From NCBI GenBank assembly GCA_905215965.1, contig CAJMSD010000002.1, positions 186,001 through 250,000 of the forward strand: a stretch of DNA of 64,000 bases, written 5' to 3'. A program made the translations under genes and the position numbers. Below are positions 48,597 to 57,186 of this stretch, piece by piece. The stretch's first letter is position 1, and each line of letters begins with the position of its first letter. The stretch comes from an uncultured bacterium. Lineage in GTDB: Bacteria > Bacillota > Clostridia > Oscillospirales > Ruminococcaceae. A model generated the notes under the pieces. That model ran no database searches and was not told the origin of the DNA. It was given only the letters and a program-made list of their open reading frames with translations.

Positions 48597-49859
48597 ATGA
48601 AATACAACAGAACGGAGCTTGCAGACAATACAGGCTTTTCTACTGTTACAGACAGCAAGTTCAAAACAAATTCGCTGACCATTCAGTTTATGACTGAGCT
48701 TGGCAGTGGCGCCGCAGATAATGCCGTGGGAGTATCTGTCCTTACTACTTCAACAAAAAAATATAATACTCTCGCCAAGCTGAGCCGCCGCCTTTCCGAG
48801 CTTTACGGCGCGACTCTTTCGTCCTCGGCTAAGAAGGTCGGAGATATTCAGGTTCTTACGGTCTATGCCTCTTGGATAAATAACCGCTATGCCCTTGAAA
48901 ACGAGGATATTACGGCTGAAATGCTGGATATCATCTGCGAAAGCATTTTTGCTCCCAATGCCGAAAACGGCTGCTTTGACGCCGATTCCTTTGAAATCGC
49001 CAAAAAAGAGATCCTCGATCATATTGAATCCGAGATCAACAACAAGCGCGGATATGCTATTTCAAGAGCTTCCGAAACAGCGTTCAAGGGCGAGCCTGCA
49101 CAGTGTGCCTGCTACGGTAACAAAGAAACTGCCGAAGCCGTTACCGCTGCGTCGTCTTACGAAGCCTATCGCAGACTTATTTTAAACGCGGCGATCGAGA
49201 TCTTCTATGTCGCTCCCGAGGAAAATCCTCTCATCGAAAAGCGCGTCGGTAAGGAGCTTGCAAGGCTTGACAGAAAAGCCGTAAAATGCGAATTTCTCAA
49301 ACCGAGTCCCGTTAAGCAGCAGCCGGAAAGAGTCAGCGATACTCTTGACGTAAGCCAGTGCAAGATGGTAATGAGCTTCAAGACGGATTGCAGAGACGAA
49401 TGCGCCGTAAAGCTTTTAAGCCTGATTTTCGGCGGAACTCCGGTTTCAAAGCTGTTTATGAACGTCCGCGAGAAGCTGAGCCTTTGCTACTACTGCGCAT
49501 GCCGCACGATTGCTTCCAAATCAGCTCTTATGGTAGACTGCGGAATCGAAAGAGAAAATATCGAAAAGGCTGAAAAGGAGATACTTTTCCAGCTTGACGA
49601 AATAAGAAACGGAAACTTTACCGACGAGGAAGTCGAGAGCGCAATGCTTGCCATTGAAAACGCTCTTTCTGCTGTGGGAGACACTCATTCTTCCTATGTT
49701 TCATGGTATTTTGACTGCATCTGCTTCGGCACTGTCCTTACTCCAGAACAGAAATACGAGCTTTACAAGGCTGTAACAAGAGAAAGCATTATCAAAGCCG
49801 CAAAGGAAACTACTCTGGACAGCGTTTACTTAATGCTTAATAAGGAGGCAGATCAATAA
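48597..49859 (+). CDS. yfmF: YfmF-like M16-family protein
   Basis: 420 residues. The sequence follows the M16 peptidase fold (paired alpha-beta halves; LSRRLSELYGATLSSSAKK, GTPVSKLFMNVREKLSLCYY and SYVSWYFDCICFG) but the HxxEH zinc motif of active subunits is absent, as in YfmF. In Firmicutes YfmF and YfmH occur as a pair and have been linked to the 5-aminopentanol modification of elongation factor P. ATG 48597 follows AGGAGTG. The stop overlaps the yfmH start (TAATGG). Cytosolic. Confidence 0.85.
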   Translation: MKYNRTELADNTGFSTVTDSKFKTNSLTIQFMTELGSGAADNAVGVSVLTTSTKKYNTLAKLSRRLSELYGATLSSSAKKVGDIQVLTVYASWINNRYALENEDITAEMLDIICESIFAPNAENGCFDADSFEIAKKEILDHIESEINNKRGYAISRASETAFKGEPAQCACYGNKETAEAVTAASSYEAYRRLILNAAIEIFYVAPEENPLIEKRVGKELARLDRKAVKCEFLKPSPVKQQPERVSDTLDVSQCKMVMSFKTDCRDECAVKLLSLIFGGTPVSKLFMNVREKLSLCYYCACRTIASKSALMVDCGIERENIEKAEKEILFQLDEIRNGNFTDEEVESAMLAIENALSAVGDTHSSYVSWYFDCICFGTVLTPEQKYELYKAVTRESIIKAAKETTLDSVYLMLNKEADQ

Positions 49860-51142
49860 TGGAACGCAATATCATCACAAGCCGTCAGACCGGCGACAGC
49901 TGCATACACGTCAAGCACAGCAGCGGACTTGATATCTATATATGCGAAATGGCGGGATACAGCACGGTAGAGGCTCTTTTCGGAACAAAATACGGCTCGA
50001 TAAACACTATGTTCAAAATTGCTGAAGATAAGGATTTTACGGAAGTTCCCGAGGGAATCGCACATTTTCTCGAACATAAGCTCTTTGAAAACGAGGACTG
50101 CGACGTTTTCGAGCTTTATGCCAAAACAGGCGCAAGCGCCAACGCTTTTACCTCTTTTGATAAGACCTGCTATCTTTTCAGCTGCTCGAAAAATTACCGC
50201 GAATCCCTGAAAATACTGCTCGACTTTGTCCAGAAGCCTTACTTCACCAAGGAAAGCGTGGATAAGGAACAGGGGATTATCGGTCAGGAAATCAAAATGT
50301 GCAACGATAATCCCGAATGGCGCGTTTTCTTTAATCTTCTCAGAGGTATGTACCATAATCACCCTGTCAAGATCGACATTGCCGGAACTGTTGAAAGCAT
50401 CGCCAAAATAGACGCAGATCTGCTCTATAAGTGTTATAATACGTTCTATAACCTTAATAATATGGCGCTTTCGATCGCAGGAAACATCAGCGCCGACGAG
50501 GTTCTTGAAATATGCGACGAGGCTCTTAAGCCCTGCGAGGACAAAGGGCTTGAAACCGTCTTTCCGAACGAGCCGTCGGAAATTGTCGAATCCGAAATCA
50601 GGGAAAATCAGCCTGTCGGTACTCCGATCTTCAACATCGGATTCAAGTGCGCTCCCTGCGACGGAAGAGAAAGGATCACAAAAACGGTTCAGGCAACTCT
50701 TGCGGCAGAGGTCATGACCGACGTATCTTCGGATATGTATCAGAAGCTTCTCAAGGAGCAGCTCATCAATTCGACCTTCGGCACCGAGATATTTGCAGGC
50801 GACGGTTATTTCTCGGTGATATTCAGCGGCGAATCTTCCGCTCCCGAAAAGGTAAGAGACGCAATATTGTCGGAGATAAAAAGAACCTGCGCCGATGGTC
50901 TGAACGAAAGCGACTTCCTGCGAATAAAAAAATCAACCTACGGAACTCTTGTCCGCGAATTAAATAACGTCGAGGCTGTGGCTAACCTGATGATAAATTC
51001 GCATATGTGCGGCACAAAGCCGTTCGATATGATAGATATCCTTTCACAGGCAACTTCGAAGCAGTGCCTTGAATTTATCAAAAGAGAGATTACCGAGGAT
51101 AAGCTTGTAATGTCGGTAGTCGAGGAGGCGGCAAAGAAATGA
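49859..51142 (+). CDS. yfmH: YfmH-like M16-family zinc peptidase
   Basis: 427 residues. The inverted zinc motif is intact: IAHFLEHKLFENE (HFLEH), with the third ligand Glu expected in ESVDKEQGIIGQEIKM about 75 residues later. Other M16 features: NAFTSFDKTCYLFS, NLNNMALSIAGN and LLKEQLINSTFGTEIFAG. It is the likely active partner of YfmF. The start overlaps the yfmF stop and AAGGAGG precedes it. The stop overlaps the lgt start by 4 bases. Confidence 0.88.
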   Translation: MERNIITSRQTGDSCIHVKHSSGLDIYICEMAGYSTVEALFGTKYGSINTMFKIAEDKDFTEVPEGIAHFLEHKLFENEDCDVFELYAKTGASANAFTSFDKTCYLFSCSKNYRESLKILLDFVQKPYFTKESVDKEQGIIGQEIKMCNDNPEWRVFFNLLRGMYHNHPVKIDIAGTVESIAKIDADLLYKCYNTFYNLNNMALSIAGNISADEVLEICDEALKPCEDKGLETVFPNEPSEIVESEIRENQPVGTPIFNIGFKCAPCDGRERITKTVQATLAAEVMTDVSSDMYQKLLKEQLINSTFGTEIFAGDGYFSVIFSGESSAPEKVRDAILSEIKRTCADGLNESDFLRIKKSTYGTLVRELNNVEAVANLMINSHMCGTKPFDMIDILSQATSKQCLEFIKREITEDKLVMSVVEEAAKK

Positions 51143-52212
51143 ATGAAGTAGAACGCATTACCGATCTGAACGAAATCTATTTTCCGAATCTCGGCTGGAG
51201 ATTCCATATTGATCCTACCGCCTTTACCGTATTCGGCTTGGATATTCAATGGTACGGACTTATTATAACCTTCGGACTTCTTATGGCAATGCTTTATTGC
51301 TTCCCTAAAATGCGCAGGTTCGGTCTTGTTGCCGACAAAGTGTTTGATCCCGTTATCGGCGGAGTAATAGGCGGAGTTCTTGGCGCGCGCATTTATTACG
51401 TGGCGTCGAAATGGGACGAGTATGCAGGCGACTGGAAAAGCATTATCAATTTCAGAAACGGCGGCCTTGCAATTTACGGCGGAATAATCGGCGCTCTGGC
51501 GGTCGGACTGCTGATCTGCAAGCTGCGTAAAATCAGAATTCTTCCCACGCTTGACATTGCCTGTATAGGATTTCTTATCGGACAAGGCATCGGACGCTGG
51601 GGGAACTTCACGAACCAAGAGGCGTTCGGAACCAACACCGACAGTCTCTTTGCCATGACCGGAGGTACTATCCAGCAAACTATTTTAAGAGAATCCGCTT
51701 TTCTGGACGGAAGTATGTATCAGTCCGGAATCGAGATCTCGGAAAAATATGCTGTCCACCCATGCTTTTTGTATGAATCGATATGGTGTTTGCTCGGTGT
51801 TCTGGTGCTTTCGCTCTTTATCAAGCACAGAAAATTCGACGGACAGCTCTTCCTTATGTATCTTGTATGGTACGGAGCCGAGCGCTTTGTAGTGGAAGGC
51901 TTGCGTACAGACAGCCTTATGGCAGGAAATATCAGGATCTCACAGGCTCTTTCGGCAGTCCTTGTAATAACGGGAACTATTCTGCTTATTGTCATGTTTT
52001 CAAAGGTCAGACGCGATCCGGAAAAATATGTTCTCTACTGCAATACGGAAGAGTCAAAGCAGCAGCTTGCCGAAGCAGATGAACAAATGACTCGCAGCAA
52101 ATCAACAAATAACGGCAGTGAAAATACAGCCGATAAAAGCTCTGACGAAGATCAGACAGAAAATAAAACGAATATTAATCAGGAGGAATCAGAAAATGGC
52201 ACAGATAATTAA
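51139..52212 (+). CDS. lgt: Prolipoprotein diacylglyceryl transferase
   Basis: 357 residues, seven membrane helices. The Lgt signature is present: GQGIGRWGNFTNQEAFG, with INFRNGGLAIYGGIIGAL before it and HPCFLYESIW and YGAERFVVEGLRTDSL after. It moves diacylglycerol from phosphatidylglycerol to the lipobox Cys of prelipoproteins. A 60-residue hydrophilic C-terminal tail rich in N, E, S and K is longer than usual. The gene overlaps yfmH by 4 bases and folD by 17, so the four genes form one translation-coupled operon. Lipoproteins elsewhere in the window (37252, 58129) would be substrates. Confidence 0.93.
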   Translation: MNEVERITDLNEIYFPNLGWRFHIDPTAFTVFGLDIQWYGLIITFGLLMAMLYCFPKMRRFGLVADKVFDPVIGGVIGGVLGARIYYVASKWDEYAGDWKSIINFRNGGLAIYGGIIGALAVGLLICKLRKIRILPTLDIACIGFLIGQGIGRWGNFTNQEAFGTNTDSLFAMTGGTIQQTILRESAFLDGSMYQSGIEISEKYAVHPCFLYESIWCLLGVLVLSLFIKHRKFDGQLFLMYLVWYGAERFVVEGLRTDSLMAGNIRISQALSAVLVITGTILLIVMFSKVRRDPEKYVLYCNTEESKQQLAEADEQMTRSKSTNNGSENTADKSSDEDQTENKTNINQEESENGTDN

Positions 52213-53053
52213 CGGCAAAGAGGTATCGGCTTCGGTTAGAGCCTCCGTTGCCGCAGAAACAGCAGCTCTCAGAGACGAAAAGGGACTTAAAGTAGGCCTT
52301 GCCGTTGTAATAGTCGGCAATAATCCCGCATCAAGAGTTTACGTAAACAATAAAAAGAAAGCCTGCGAGGAAGTGGGATTTCAGTCCTTCGAGTATGCCC
52401 TTGACGAAAATACCACAGAAGAACAGCTTCTGGATCTCGTGAACGTACTTAACAGAGACAGCCGCGTAAACGGTATTCTGGTGCAGCTTCCGCTTCCTAA
52501 GCATATCAACGAAACAGCAATTATAAATGCAATATCTCCCGAAAAGGACGTTGACGCTTTTCATCCCGTAAATGTCGGAAAGATCATGATCGGCGATTAT
52601 TCGTTTTTACCGTGTACTCCTGCCGGCGTTATGGAGCTTATTGCAAGCACCGGAACGGAAATATGCGGCAAAAGATGCGTTGTTATCGGCAGAAGCAATA
52701 TCGTGGGCAAGCCTATGTCCATGCTCCTTCTTCACAAAAGCGGAACTGTTACGATCTGCCATTCAAAGACAGAAAATCTGAAAGAGATCTGCTTGCAGGC
52801 AGATATTCTTGTAGTGGCAGTCGGAAAAGCCAACTTCGTTACAGGCGATATGATAAAAGAGGGCGCAGTTGTTATCGACGTCGGAATGAATCGTCTTGAA
52901 AACGGCAAGCTTTGCGGAGACGTTGATTTTGCATCGGCTGAGCCAAAGGCTTCCTACATAACTCCTGTTCCCGGCGGCGTAGGACCGATGACGATCTCCA
53001 TGCTCATGAAAAATACTCTCACTGCCGCTAAACAGCAGGCAGGAATCAATTAA
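52196..53053 (+). CDS. folD: Bifunctional methylenetetrahydrofolate dehydrogenase / cyclohydrolase
   Basis: 285 residues from ATG 52196; AGGAGG 9 bases upstream lies within the lgt end, and an earlier in-frame ATG at 52118 lacks such a site. Motifs: SRVYVNNKKKACEEVGFQSF with the catalytic Lys, GILVQLPLPKHIN, DVDAFHPVNVGK, CVVIGRSNIVGKPMSMLLL (NADP fold) and YITPVPGGVGPMTISMLM. It interconverts methylene-, methenyl- and formyl-tetrahydrofolate. Last gene of the yfmF operon; a terminator follows. Confidence 0.95.
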   Translation: MAQIINGKEVSASVRASVAAETAALRDEKGLKVGLAVVIVGNNPASRVYVNNKKKACEEVGFQSFEYALDENTTEEQLLDLVNVLNRDSRVNGILVQLPLPKHINETAIINAISPEKDVDAFHPVNVGKIMIGDYSFLPCTPAGVMELIASTGTEICGKRCVVIGRSNIVGKPMSMLLLHKSGTVTICHSKTENLKEICLQADILVVAVGKANFVTGDMIKEGAVVIDVGMNRLENGKLCGDVDFASAEPKASYITPVPGGVGPMTISMLMKNTLTAAKQQAGIN

Positions 53054-53065
53054 ATTTCTAATAAT

Positions 53066-53110
53066 AAAAAGCCCGTTTATCTGCGCTGATGCGTTGTTTA
53101 ACGGGCTTTT
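53066..53110 (+). terminator. Terminator of the yfmF-folD operon
   Basis: AAAAGCCCGTT pairs with AACGGGCTTTT and is followed by GTATTTTTTT, 13 bases after the folD stop. Confidence 0.8.
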
Positions 53111-53167
53111 GTATTTTTTTATGACTATATTGGATCGCACATAATTACATTAAAAATATGATGGCAT

Positions 53168-53253
53168 GGGTGTCAAAAAACACCGCAACCCTGCCGTCAT
53201 CTGGCAGGGTTGAAAGCGTGTAGAAAAAATATAATATATTTCGGGATAATCCC
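53168..53253. other. Three consecutive small hairpins in an otherwise empty gap
   Basis: GGTGT-CAAAAA-ACACC, AACCCTGCC-GTCATCT-GGCAGGGTT and TCGGGAT-AA-TCCCGA follow each other in 53168-53253. The second is terminator-like but lacks a T-run. No gene is supported in 53111-53331; a small structured RNA is possible. Confidence 0.35.
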
Positions 53254-53331
53254 GATGAATTTATTGTACCATAGATCGATTGTAGAAATCTATACATATT
53301 TTGTCGAATTTTATGAAATTTTGTCGGACTC

Positions 53332-53363
53332 AAAAAAATCCGCCGAGGAATGATCCCCGGCGG
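53332..53363 (-). terminator. Terminator of the holin-lysin cassette
   Basis: CCGCCGAGG-AATGAT-CCCCGGCGG (one bulge); on the minus strand followed by ATTTTTTTGAG. It lies 14 bases past the lysin stop. Confidence 0.85.
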
Positions 53364-53376
53364 TAATTTTATATGT

Positions 53377-53883
53377 TTATTTAGCCGTAAGCGTGCCCGA
53401 ATAAGTCACTCCGTCAATGACAAGGGTAACATTCTTAGACGCGGCAGCCGAGCTCTTCCCGGAGCTGTAACCATCGTCGTATGTACCGAGTGCGTTCGGG
53501 ATTCCGGATATCTCGCTGATGTTCTGAGCCTGAGCCTTGCTGTCATTGAGTCTGCATTCGTAGTGGCAGTGCGATCCGGTTGATTTTCCCGTGCTGCCCT
53601 CAATGCCGATAACATCGGTGACTTTGACTGTATCACCTGCCAAGCATTTAAGCTCCGAAAGATGTCCGTAGTAATAATACTGATTTGTTCCGGACTTCTG
53701 TATTACCACCCGAAGCCCCCAGCCTTGCAAATGATTATTTGGATTCTCCCAACCTGCTCGTACTACCTTTCCGGAGACCGTTGCGTGAATTTCCTTTGAA
53801 TCTACTCCCACGAGATCAAGACCTCTGTGCGATGATGAGTAAGCCTGACTTACCCTGAATTTTCCCATATATGGACTGTTCAT
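53377..53883 (-). CDS. Phage-type M23 peptidase lysin
   Basis: 168 residues from ATG 53883, with GGGAGGAAT about 9 bases upstream. The M23 (LytM-type) fold has FRVSQAYSSSHRGLDLVG, with the first zinc His and Asp; GKVVRAGWENPNN; YYYYGHLSELKCLAGDTV; and GSHCHYECRLND, with the HxH pair. It should cut peptide cross-bridges of cell-wall murein. There is no signal peptide, so release depends on the holin encoded 4 bases upstream. The last 35 residues (SAAASKNVTLVIDGVTYSG) form a small tail that may bind the wall. No other phage gene is nearby. Confidence 0.85.
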   Translation of the reverse strand: MNSPYMGKFRVSQAYSSSHRGLDLVGVDSKEIHATVSGKVVRAGWENPNNHLQGWGLRVVIQKSGTNQYYYYGHLSELKCLAGDTVKVTDVIGIEGSTGKSTGSHCHYECRLNDSKAQAQNISEISGIPNALGTYDDGYSSGKSSAAASKNVTLVIDGVTYSGTLTAK

Positions 53884-53887
53884 GATT

Positions 53888-54265
53888 TTATTCCTCCCTC
53901 TCTTTAACATTTTTCAGCCGCTGAATAATTTTTTTCGCCCACGCAGCCTCGGTGTTTATCTCGGCATAGTTTTCAAGGATTGACACAAGCTCCATGAGCA
54001 CGATGTAAATAAACACCGCAATCGCCGTTATTTTGCCTGTTACAGCCGCCAGACGGTCGCTGTCGTAATACTGACCAAGCAGCTTAATACCGATCTCCAG
54101 ACCGCACGCCGTAGCCATAACGATTATCTCGCCGAGCTTGTTAAGACCTCCCTTGCGCATTTTCGCGCTTTGCAGGTCGTTATTGACGTATGCCTTGATA
54201 AGTCCTGTCAAAAAATCCGCGCAGGCAAGCCCAAGGACTATCGTTATCATGATTATGTACTGCAT
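53888..54265 (-). CDS. Phage holin, phi29/Cp-1 (holin_4) family
   Basis: 125 residues from ATG 54265; GGGAGGTG gives the ribosome site. ADFLTGLIKAYVNNDLQSAKMRKGGLNKL is the signature of the toxin-secretion/phage-lysis holin_4 family. Three membrane helices are predicted (about 3-20, 42-62 and 80-100), followed by a charged tail. It should form membrane lesions that release or activate the lysin encoded 4 bases on. Its stop overlaps the ribosome site of the lysin gene, so the two are coupled. Confidence 0.85.
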   Translation of the reverse strand: MQYIIMITIVLGLACADFLTGLIKAYVNNDLQSAKMRKGGLNKLGEIIVMATACGLEIGIKLLGQYYDSDRLAAVTGKITAIAVFIYIVLMELVSILENYAEINTEAAWAKKIIQRLKNVKEREE

Positions 54266-54280
54266 TTTTTCACCTCCCCC

Positions 54281-54309
54281 TTTATAGGCATAAATCATAT
54301 CAAATTCAA
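54281..54309 (-). promoter_or_regulatory. Promoter of the holin-lysin cassette within an inverted repeat
   Basis: Minus strand TTGAAT (54309-54304), a 17-base spacer and TATAAA (54286-54281). The -35 is part of an ATTCAAC...GTTGAAT inverted repeat at 54304-54324, a possible operator. Confidence 0.55.
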
Positions 54310-54346
54310 CGGTTTTTGGTTGAATCTCCGCAAAAAAATTGCAAAT

Positions 54347-54390
54347 AAAAAAACAGCACATTTCCGACATCAGTGAAATGTGCTGTTTTT
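54347..54390. terminator. Terminator of the kinase-ABC operon
   Basis: AAACAGCACATTTC pairs with GAAATGTGCTGTTT around CGACATCAGT with A and T runs outside, 22 bases past the kinase stop on the minus strand. Confidence 0.85.
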
Positions 54391-54412
54391 ATTGAAAATA
54401 TGCGAACGCGCT

Positions 54413-55300
54413 CTAAAGCTCCAACACTATTGAAAAAAGCTCTCCGTTATAAGAAGCGGATATTTTTCCTCCAAGCATTTTTACAAGCTGCTTGGATATG
54501 GCAAGACCAAGTCCGGTTCCGCCGCTTGTACGGGAAAGATCGCACGTATAAAACTCGTCAAATATACGGGCGATATCAATTTTCGAATCATAAAGCGAAT
54601 TTTCAAAACTAAGCCTGATGCCGCAAGGCGTTTCTTCAACAGATATTGCAAGATCATCCGTGCTGTGCTTATACGCGTTGCTTATAAGATTATCAAATAT
54701 CCGCAAAAGCATATTTCGATTTGACCGCAGCACTATCCTGCGTTCCTTGCAGCCAAACTCTATCTTTCTTCCCTGTCCGCAGTAATCGTCATAATAATGA
54801 GCGATCGAGTCCTCAAGTACCGATACAAGATTAAGCTCATAGAGCTCTGGTTTTTTGTTATCGGAAATAATTTTCGAGAATTCAAAAAACGAGTTGATAA
54901 GCTCTTCAAGCCGAAGCAGTCTCTGTTCGACAATTTCTATCTCACGCTTCTTATCCTCTTCCGGCATATCCGATTTTTTGATAAGATCGATATATCCCAG
55001 AGCCGAGGTCAGCGGAGTTCGCAGATCATGCGAAATATTTGTCATCATCTGTTCCAGATCATGCTTTTTGCGCCGATAGCTGACCATTTGCCGCCGTGCT
55101 TCTTTAAGAGCCTTATTTATCTCGTTTATCAGCTCGTTGAAAGAACCTACACCGTAAGCGGAATGAACAAGCTCGTTAGTATCGCTTGAACGAATAGATG
55201 CAAGCTGTTCGGATATGCTTTTTATTTCACGTCTCTGAATAATTATAAGGAGCAGCAGTATGACAGCTGTGACCCCTAAAATAATTGATAATACCGTCAT
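54413..55300 (-). CDS. Sensor histidine kinase with a single N-terminal membrane helix
   Basis: 295 residues. One helix at about 4-22, a coiled linker (KALKEARRQMVSYRRKKHD), the HisKA box MMTNISHDLRTPLTSALGY with His at about 95, and a HATPase domain with DNLISNAYKHS and GGTGLGLAISKQL. There is no outside sensing loop, so it is of the intramembrane-sensing or partner-sensing type used in antibiotic-resistance modules, where the ABC transporter is the sensor. It is last of four genes in order regulator, ATPase, permease, kinase. The gap to the permease stop is 24 bases. Confidence 0.9.
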   Translation of the reverse strand: MTVLSIILGVTAVILLLLIIIQRREIKSISEQLASIRSSDTNELVHSAYGVGSFNELINEINKALKEARRQMVSYRRKKHDLEQMMTNISHDLRTPLTSALGYIDLIKKSDMPEEDKKREIEIVEQRLLRLEELINSFFEFSKIISDNKKPELYELNLVSVLEDSIAHYYDDYCGQGRKIEFGCKERRIVLRSNRNMLLRIFDNLISNAYKHSTDDLAISVEETPCGIRLSFENSLYDSKIDIARIFDEFYTCDLSRTSGGTGLGLAISKQLVKMLGGKISASYNGELFSIVLEL

Positions 55301-55324
55301 TTGCGTGCTCCTTTCCTATATTTC

Positions 55325-56179
55325 TTACTTCATTTCGGCTTTTCTGAACGACAGATATCCAAGCAGCGTGAATACCGTTATTATGACTGCGCATACGATA
55401 TAGCTATGTACCGTATAACTTACGGACGGATCATACGCAAGCTTGCCCAGCATGATCTGAAGCTCGTAATCAATATATTTTTCGTTTATATTGAAAAGCT
55501 TTACAGCTAAGCTTAGCAGAAGCTGGAACACCATCACAAACGGTATCACGACCGTATTGAACAGCGACGGCTTTTTCAGCATAAACGCAAGACCGTTCAG
55601 AATACTGATAAGCGCGAGGACTGCCGGAAGCTGCATAAGACTTGCCTTTGTAACATTCCCGATACCTGCTGACAATTTCGAACCGTTGAAGATAATATTT
55701 GCAAAATATGTAATATACGTATTCATGAAAAATATTATTAGACACACTGCCGTTACAAATATCAGTTTTGACGCAAAATACTTGTTCCTGCTGATAGCCG
55801 ACGAAAGAGTATTTTTTATCCTGCTGTTTGAAAAATCCGCTGCAATGGCAAGAGCGGCAACAAAAATGAACACATAATAAAGATTCATGTTCTGCGCCAG
55901 AATATCCCTGTCAAGCTCGTAACCTTCGATTTTGAGCATTATGGCTCTGAAATCGCTTATGCCCATAGTCTGCATTTCCTCAAGAGTTATATTGCCAAAC
56001 GCTGTCTCTATTCCAGATGTCTGCATAGTGCTGACATCTCCGACGCTTACCATTCCTATAGAACCCGGCTGCACGGTATATATGCTCGTTCCGATCATAA
56101 GCAGCATTATCATGATTCCGATATACATTGCAATACTTTTTGATATCCTATAGCAATCCGCTTTTATCATATTTATCAT
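55325..56179 (-). CDS. ABC transporter permease (ABC-2 type)
   Basis: 284 residues. Six membrane helices, with a 75-residue outside loop after the first (about 38-95), then DFSNSRIKNTLSSAISRNKYFASKL, the cytosolic coupling stretch typical of ABC-2 permeases. ATG 56179 overlaps the ATPase stop by one base and has GAGGAGG before it. It pairs with the ATPase encoded upstream. The family exports or removes peptides, lantibiotics or lipids, and the two-component context points to peptide-antibiotic response. Confidence 0.87.
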   Translation of the reverse strand: MINMIKADCYRISKSIAMYIGIMIMLLMIGTSIYTVQPGSIGMVSVGDVSTMQTSGIETAFGNITLEEMQTMGISDFRAIMLKIEGYELDRDILAQNMNLYYVFIFVAALAIAADFSNSRIKNTLSSAISRNKYFASKLIFVTAVCLIIFFMNTYITYFANIIFNGSKLSAGIGNVTKASLMQLPAVLALISILNGLAFMLKKPSLFNTVVIPFVMVFQLLLSLAVKLFNINEKYIDYELQIMLGKLAYDPSVSYTVHSYIVCAVIITVFTLLGYLSFRKAEMK

Positions 56180-57087
56180 TACCGTTCCTCCTCTACAAGC
56201 GATTTAAAATACTCTTCAAGCGTGATGCCCGACTCATAAATGCCCGAAACATCGATGCCGTTTTGTATCAGCAGCTTATTAAGCTCGCCTGCCTTGACAT
56301 CTCCGCTGTAGACGCGCAGCTCTTCCGTATCCGCAACCTTGTAATCGGAAATACCGTTTTCTTCAATAACCGCAGCACATCGTTTTGCGTCGTTGGTTTT
56401 CACAACAATGCAGCGTGCGCATTCCAGATCAAGCTCTTCCTTTGATATTTCCCTAAGCACCTTTCCCTTATCTATAAAAAGAAAACGGTTTGCTATGACA
56501 TAAAGCTCGGAAAGAATATGGCTTGAAATTATAAAAGTTATCCCACGTTCGACATTAAGCTTCCTGAACGTATCGCGAAGCTCGCTGATACCTATAGGAT
56601 CAAGTCCGTTTATCGGCTCGTCAAGGATAATAAGATCGGGATTATCGAGCATAGCAAAAGCGATACCCAGACGCTGTTTCATGCCGAGAGAAAATTTACG
56701 GAACTTCTTATTTTTCACTTCCGTCAGATTTACAAGGGCAAGAGCTTCGTCAATGCTCTTCATATCGGTGATACCCTTTTGAAAAGCATAATATTTAAGA
56801 TTCTCGTAAGCCGTTAATCCGCCGAAAAAAGCGGGATTTTCGATCAGACAGCCTATTCGCCTTTTCACGCTGTCGGAAGCGCCCTTTTCGGAAAAAATTT
56901 CAAATTCGCCGCCGGATTTCTCCGTAAGTCCCGTAACTACCTTCATAACGGTAGTTTTTCCTGCGCCGTTCCGTCCGATAAGTCCGTAAATATCTTCGCG
57001 GTAAACCGTCATGTCAACATTATCGAGAGCGATAAAATTTCTATACTTTTTGGAAAGATTTTTCGTTTGGAGTACGATTTCATTCAT
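56179..57087 (-). CDS. ABC transporter ATP-binding protein
   Basis: 302 residues from ATG 57087 with AGGAGG 7 bases upstream; upstream codons of the same frame lie over the promoter. Walker A GLIGRNGAGKTTVMK, Q-loop GCLIENPAF, signature FSLGMKQRLGIAFAM, Walker B LIILDEPINGLDP and switch His in FIISSHILSEL. The C-terminal 80 residues (after VLREISKEE) are the accessory domain common in bacitracin/lantibiotic-type exporters. Subunit of the exporter with the permease at 55325. Confidence 0.92.
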   Translation of the reverse strand: MNEIVLQTKNLSKKYRNFIALDNVDMTVYREDIYGLIGRNGAGKTTVMKVVTGLTEKSGGEFEIFSEKGASDSVKRRIGCLIENPAFFGGLTAYENLKYYAFQKGITDMKSIDEALALVNLTEVKNKKFRKFSLGMKQRLGIAFAMLDNPDLIILDEPINGLDPIGISELRDTFRKLNVERGITFIISSHILSELYVIANRFLFIDKGKVLREISKEELDLECARCIVVKTNDAKRCAAVIEENGISDYKVADTEELRVYSGDVKAGELNKLLIQNGIDVSGIYESGITLEEYFKSLVEEER

Positions 57088-57128
57088 AAAGAAAACCTCC
57101 TGTATAATTATTTTCAGCTGATAAACCA

Positions 57129-57172
57129 ATTATAGCACGGAGGTCTGAAAAAACACTTAAATCAACCCTTAA
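57129..57172 (-). promoter_or_regulatory. Activator-type promoter with a response-regulator direct repeat
   Basis: On the minus strand TTAAG-GGTTGA-TTTAAG (57172-57156) is a direct repeat with an 11-12-base period, typical of OmpR-type sites. It ends over the -35 position of an extended -10 (TGC then TATAAT, 57134-57129) whose -35 (AGTGTT) is poor. The site lies between the regulator and the ABC genes. Confidence 0.6.
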
Positions 57173-57186
57173 AAAAGTCTTAACTG

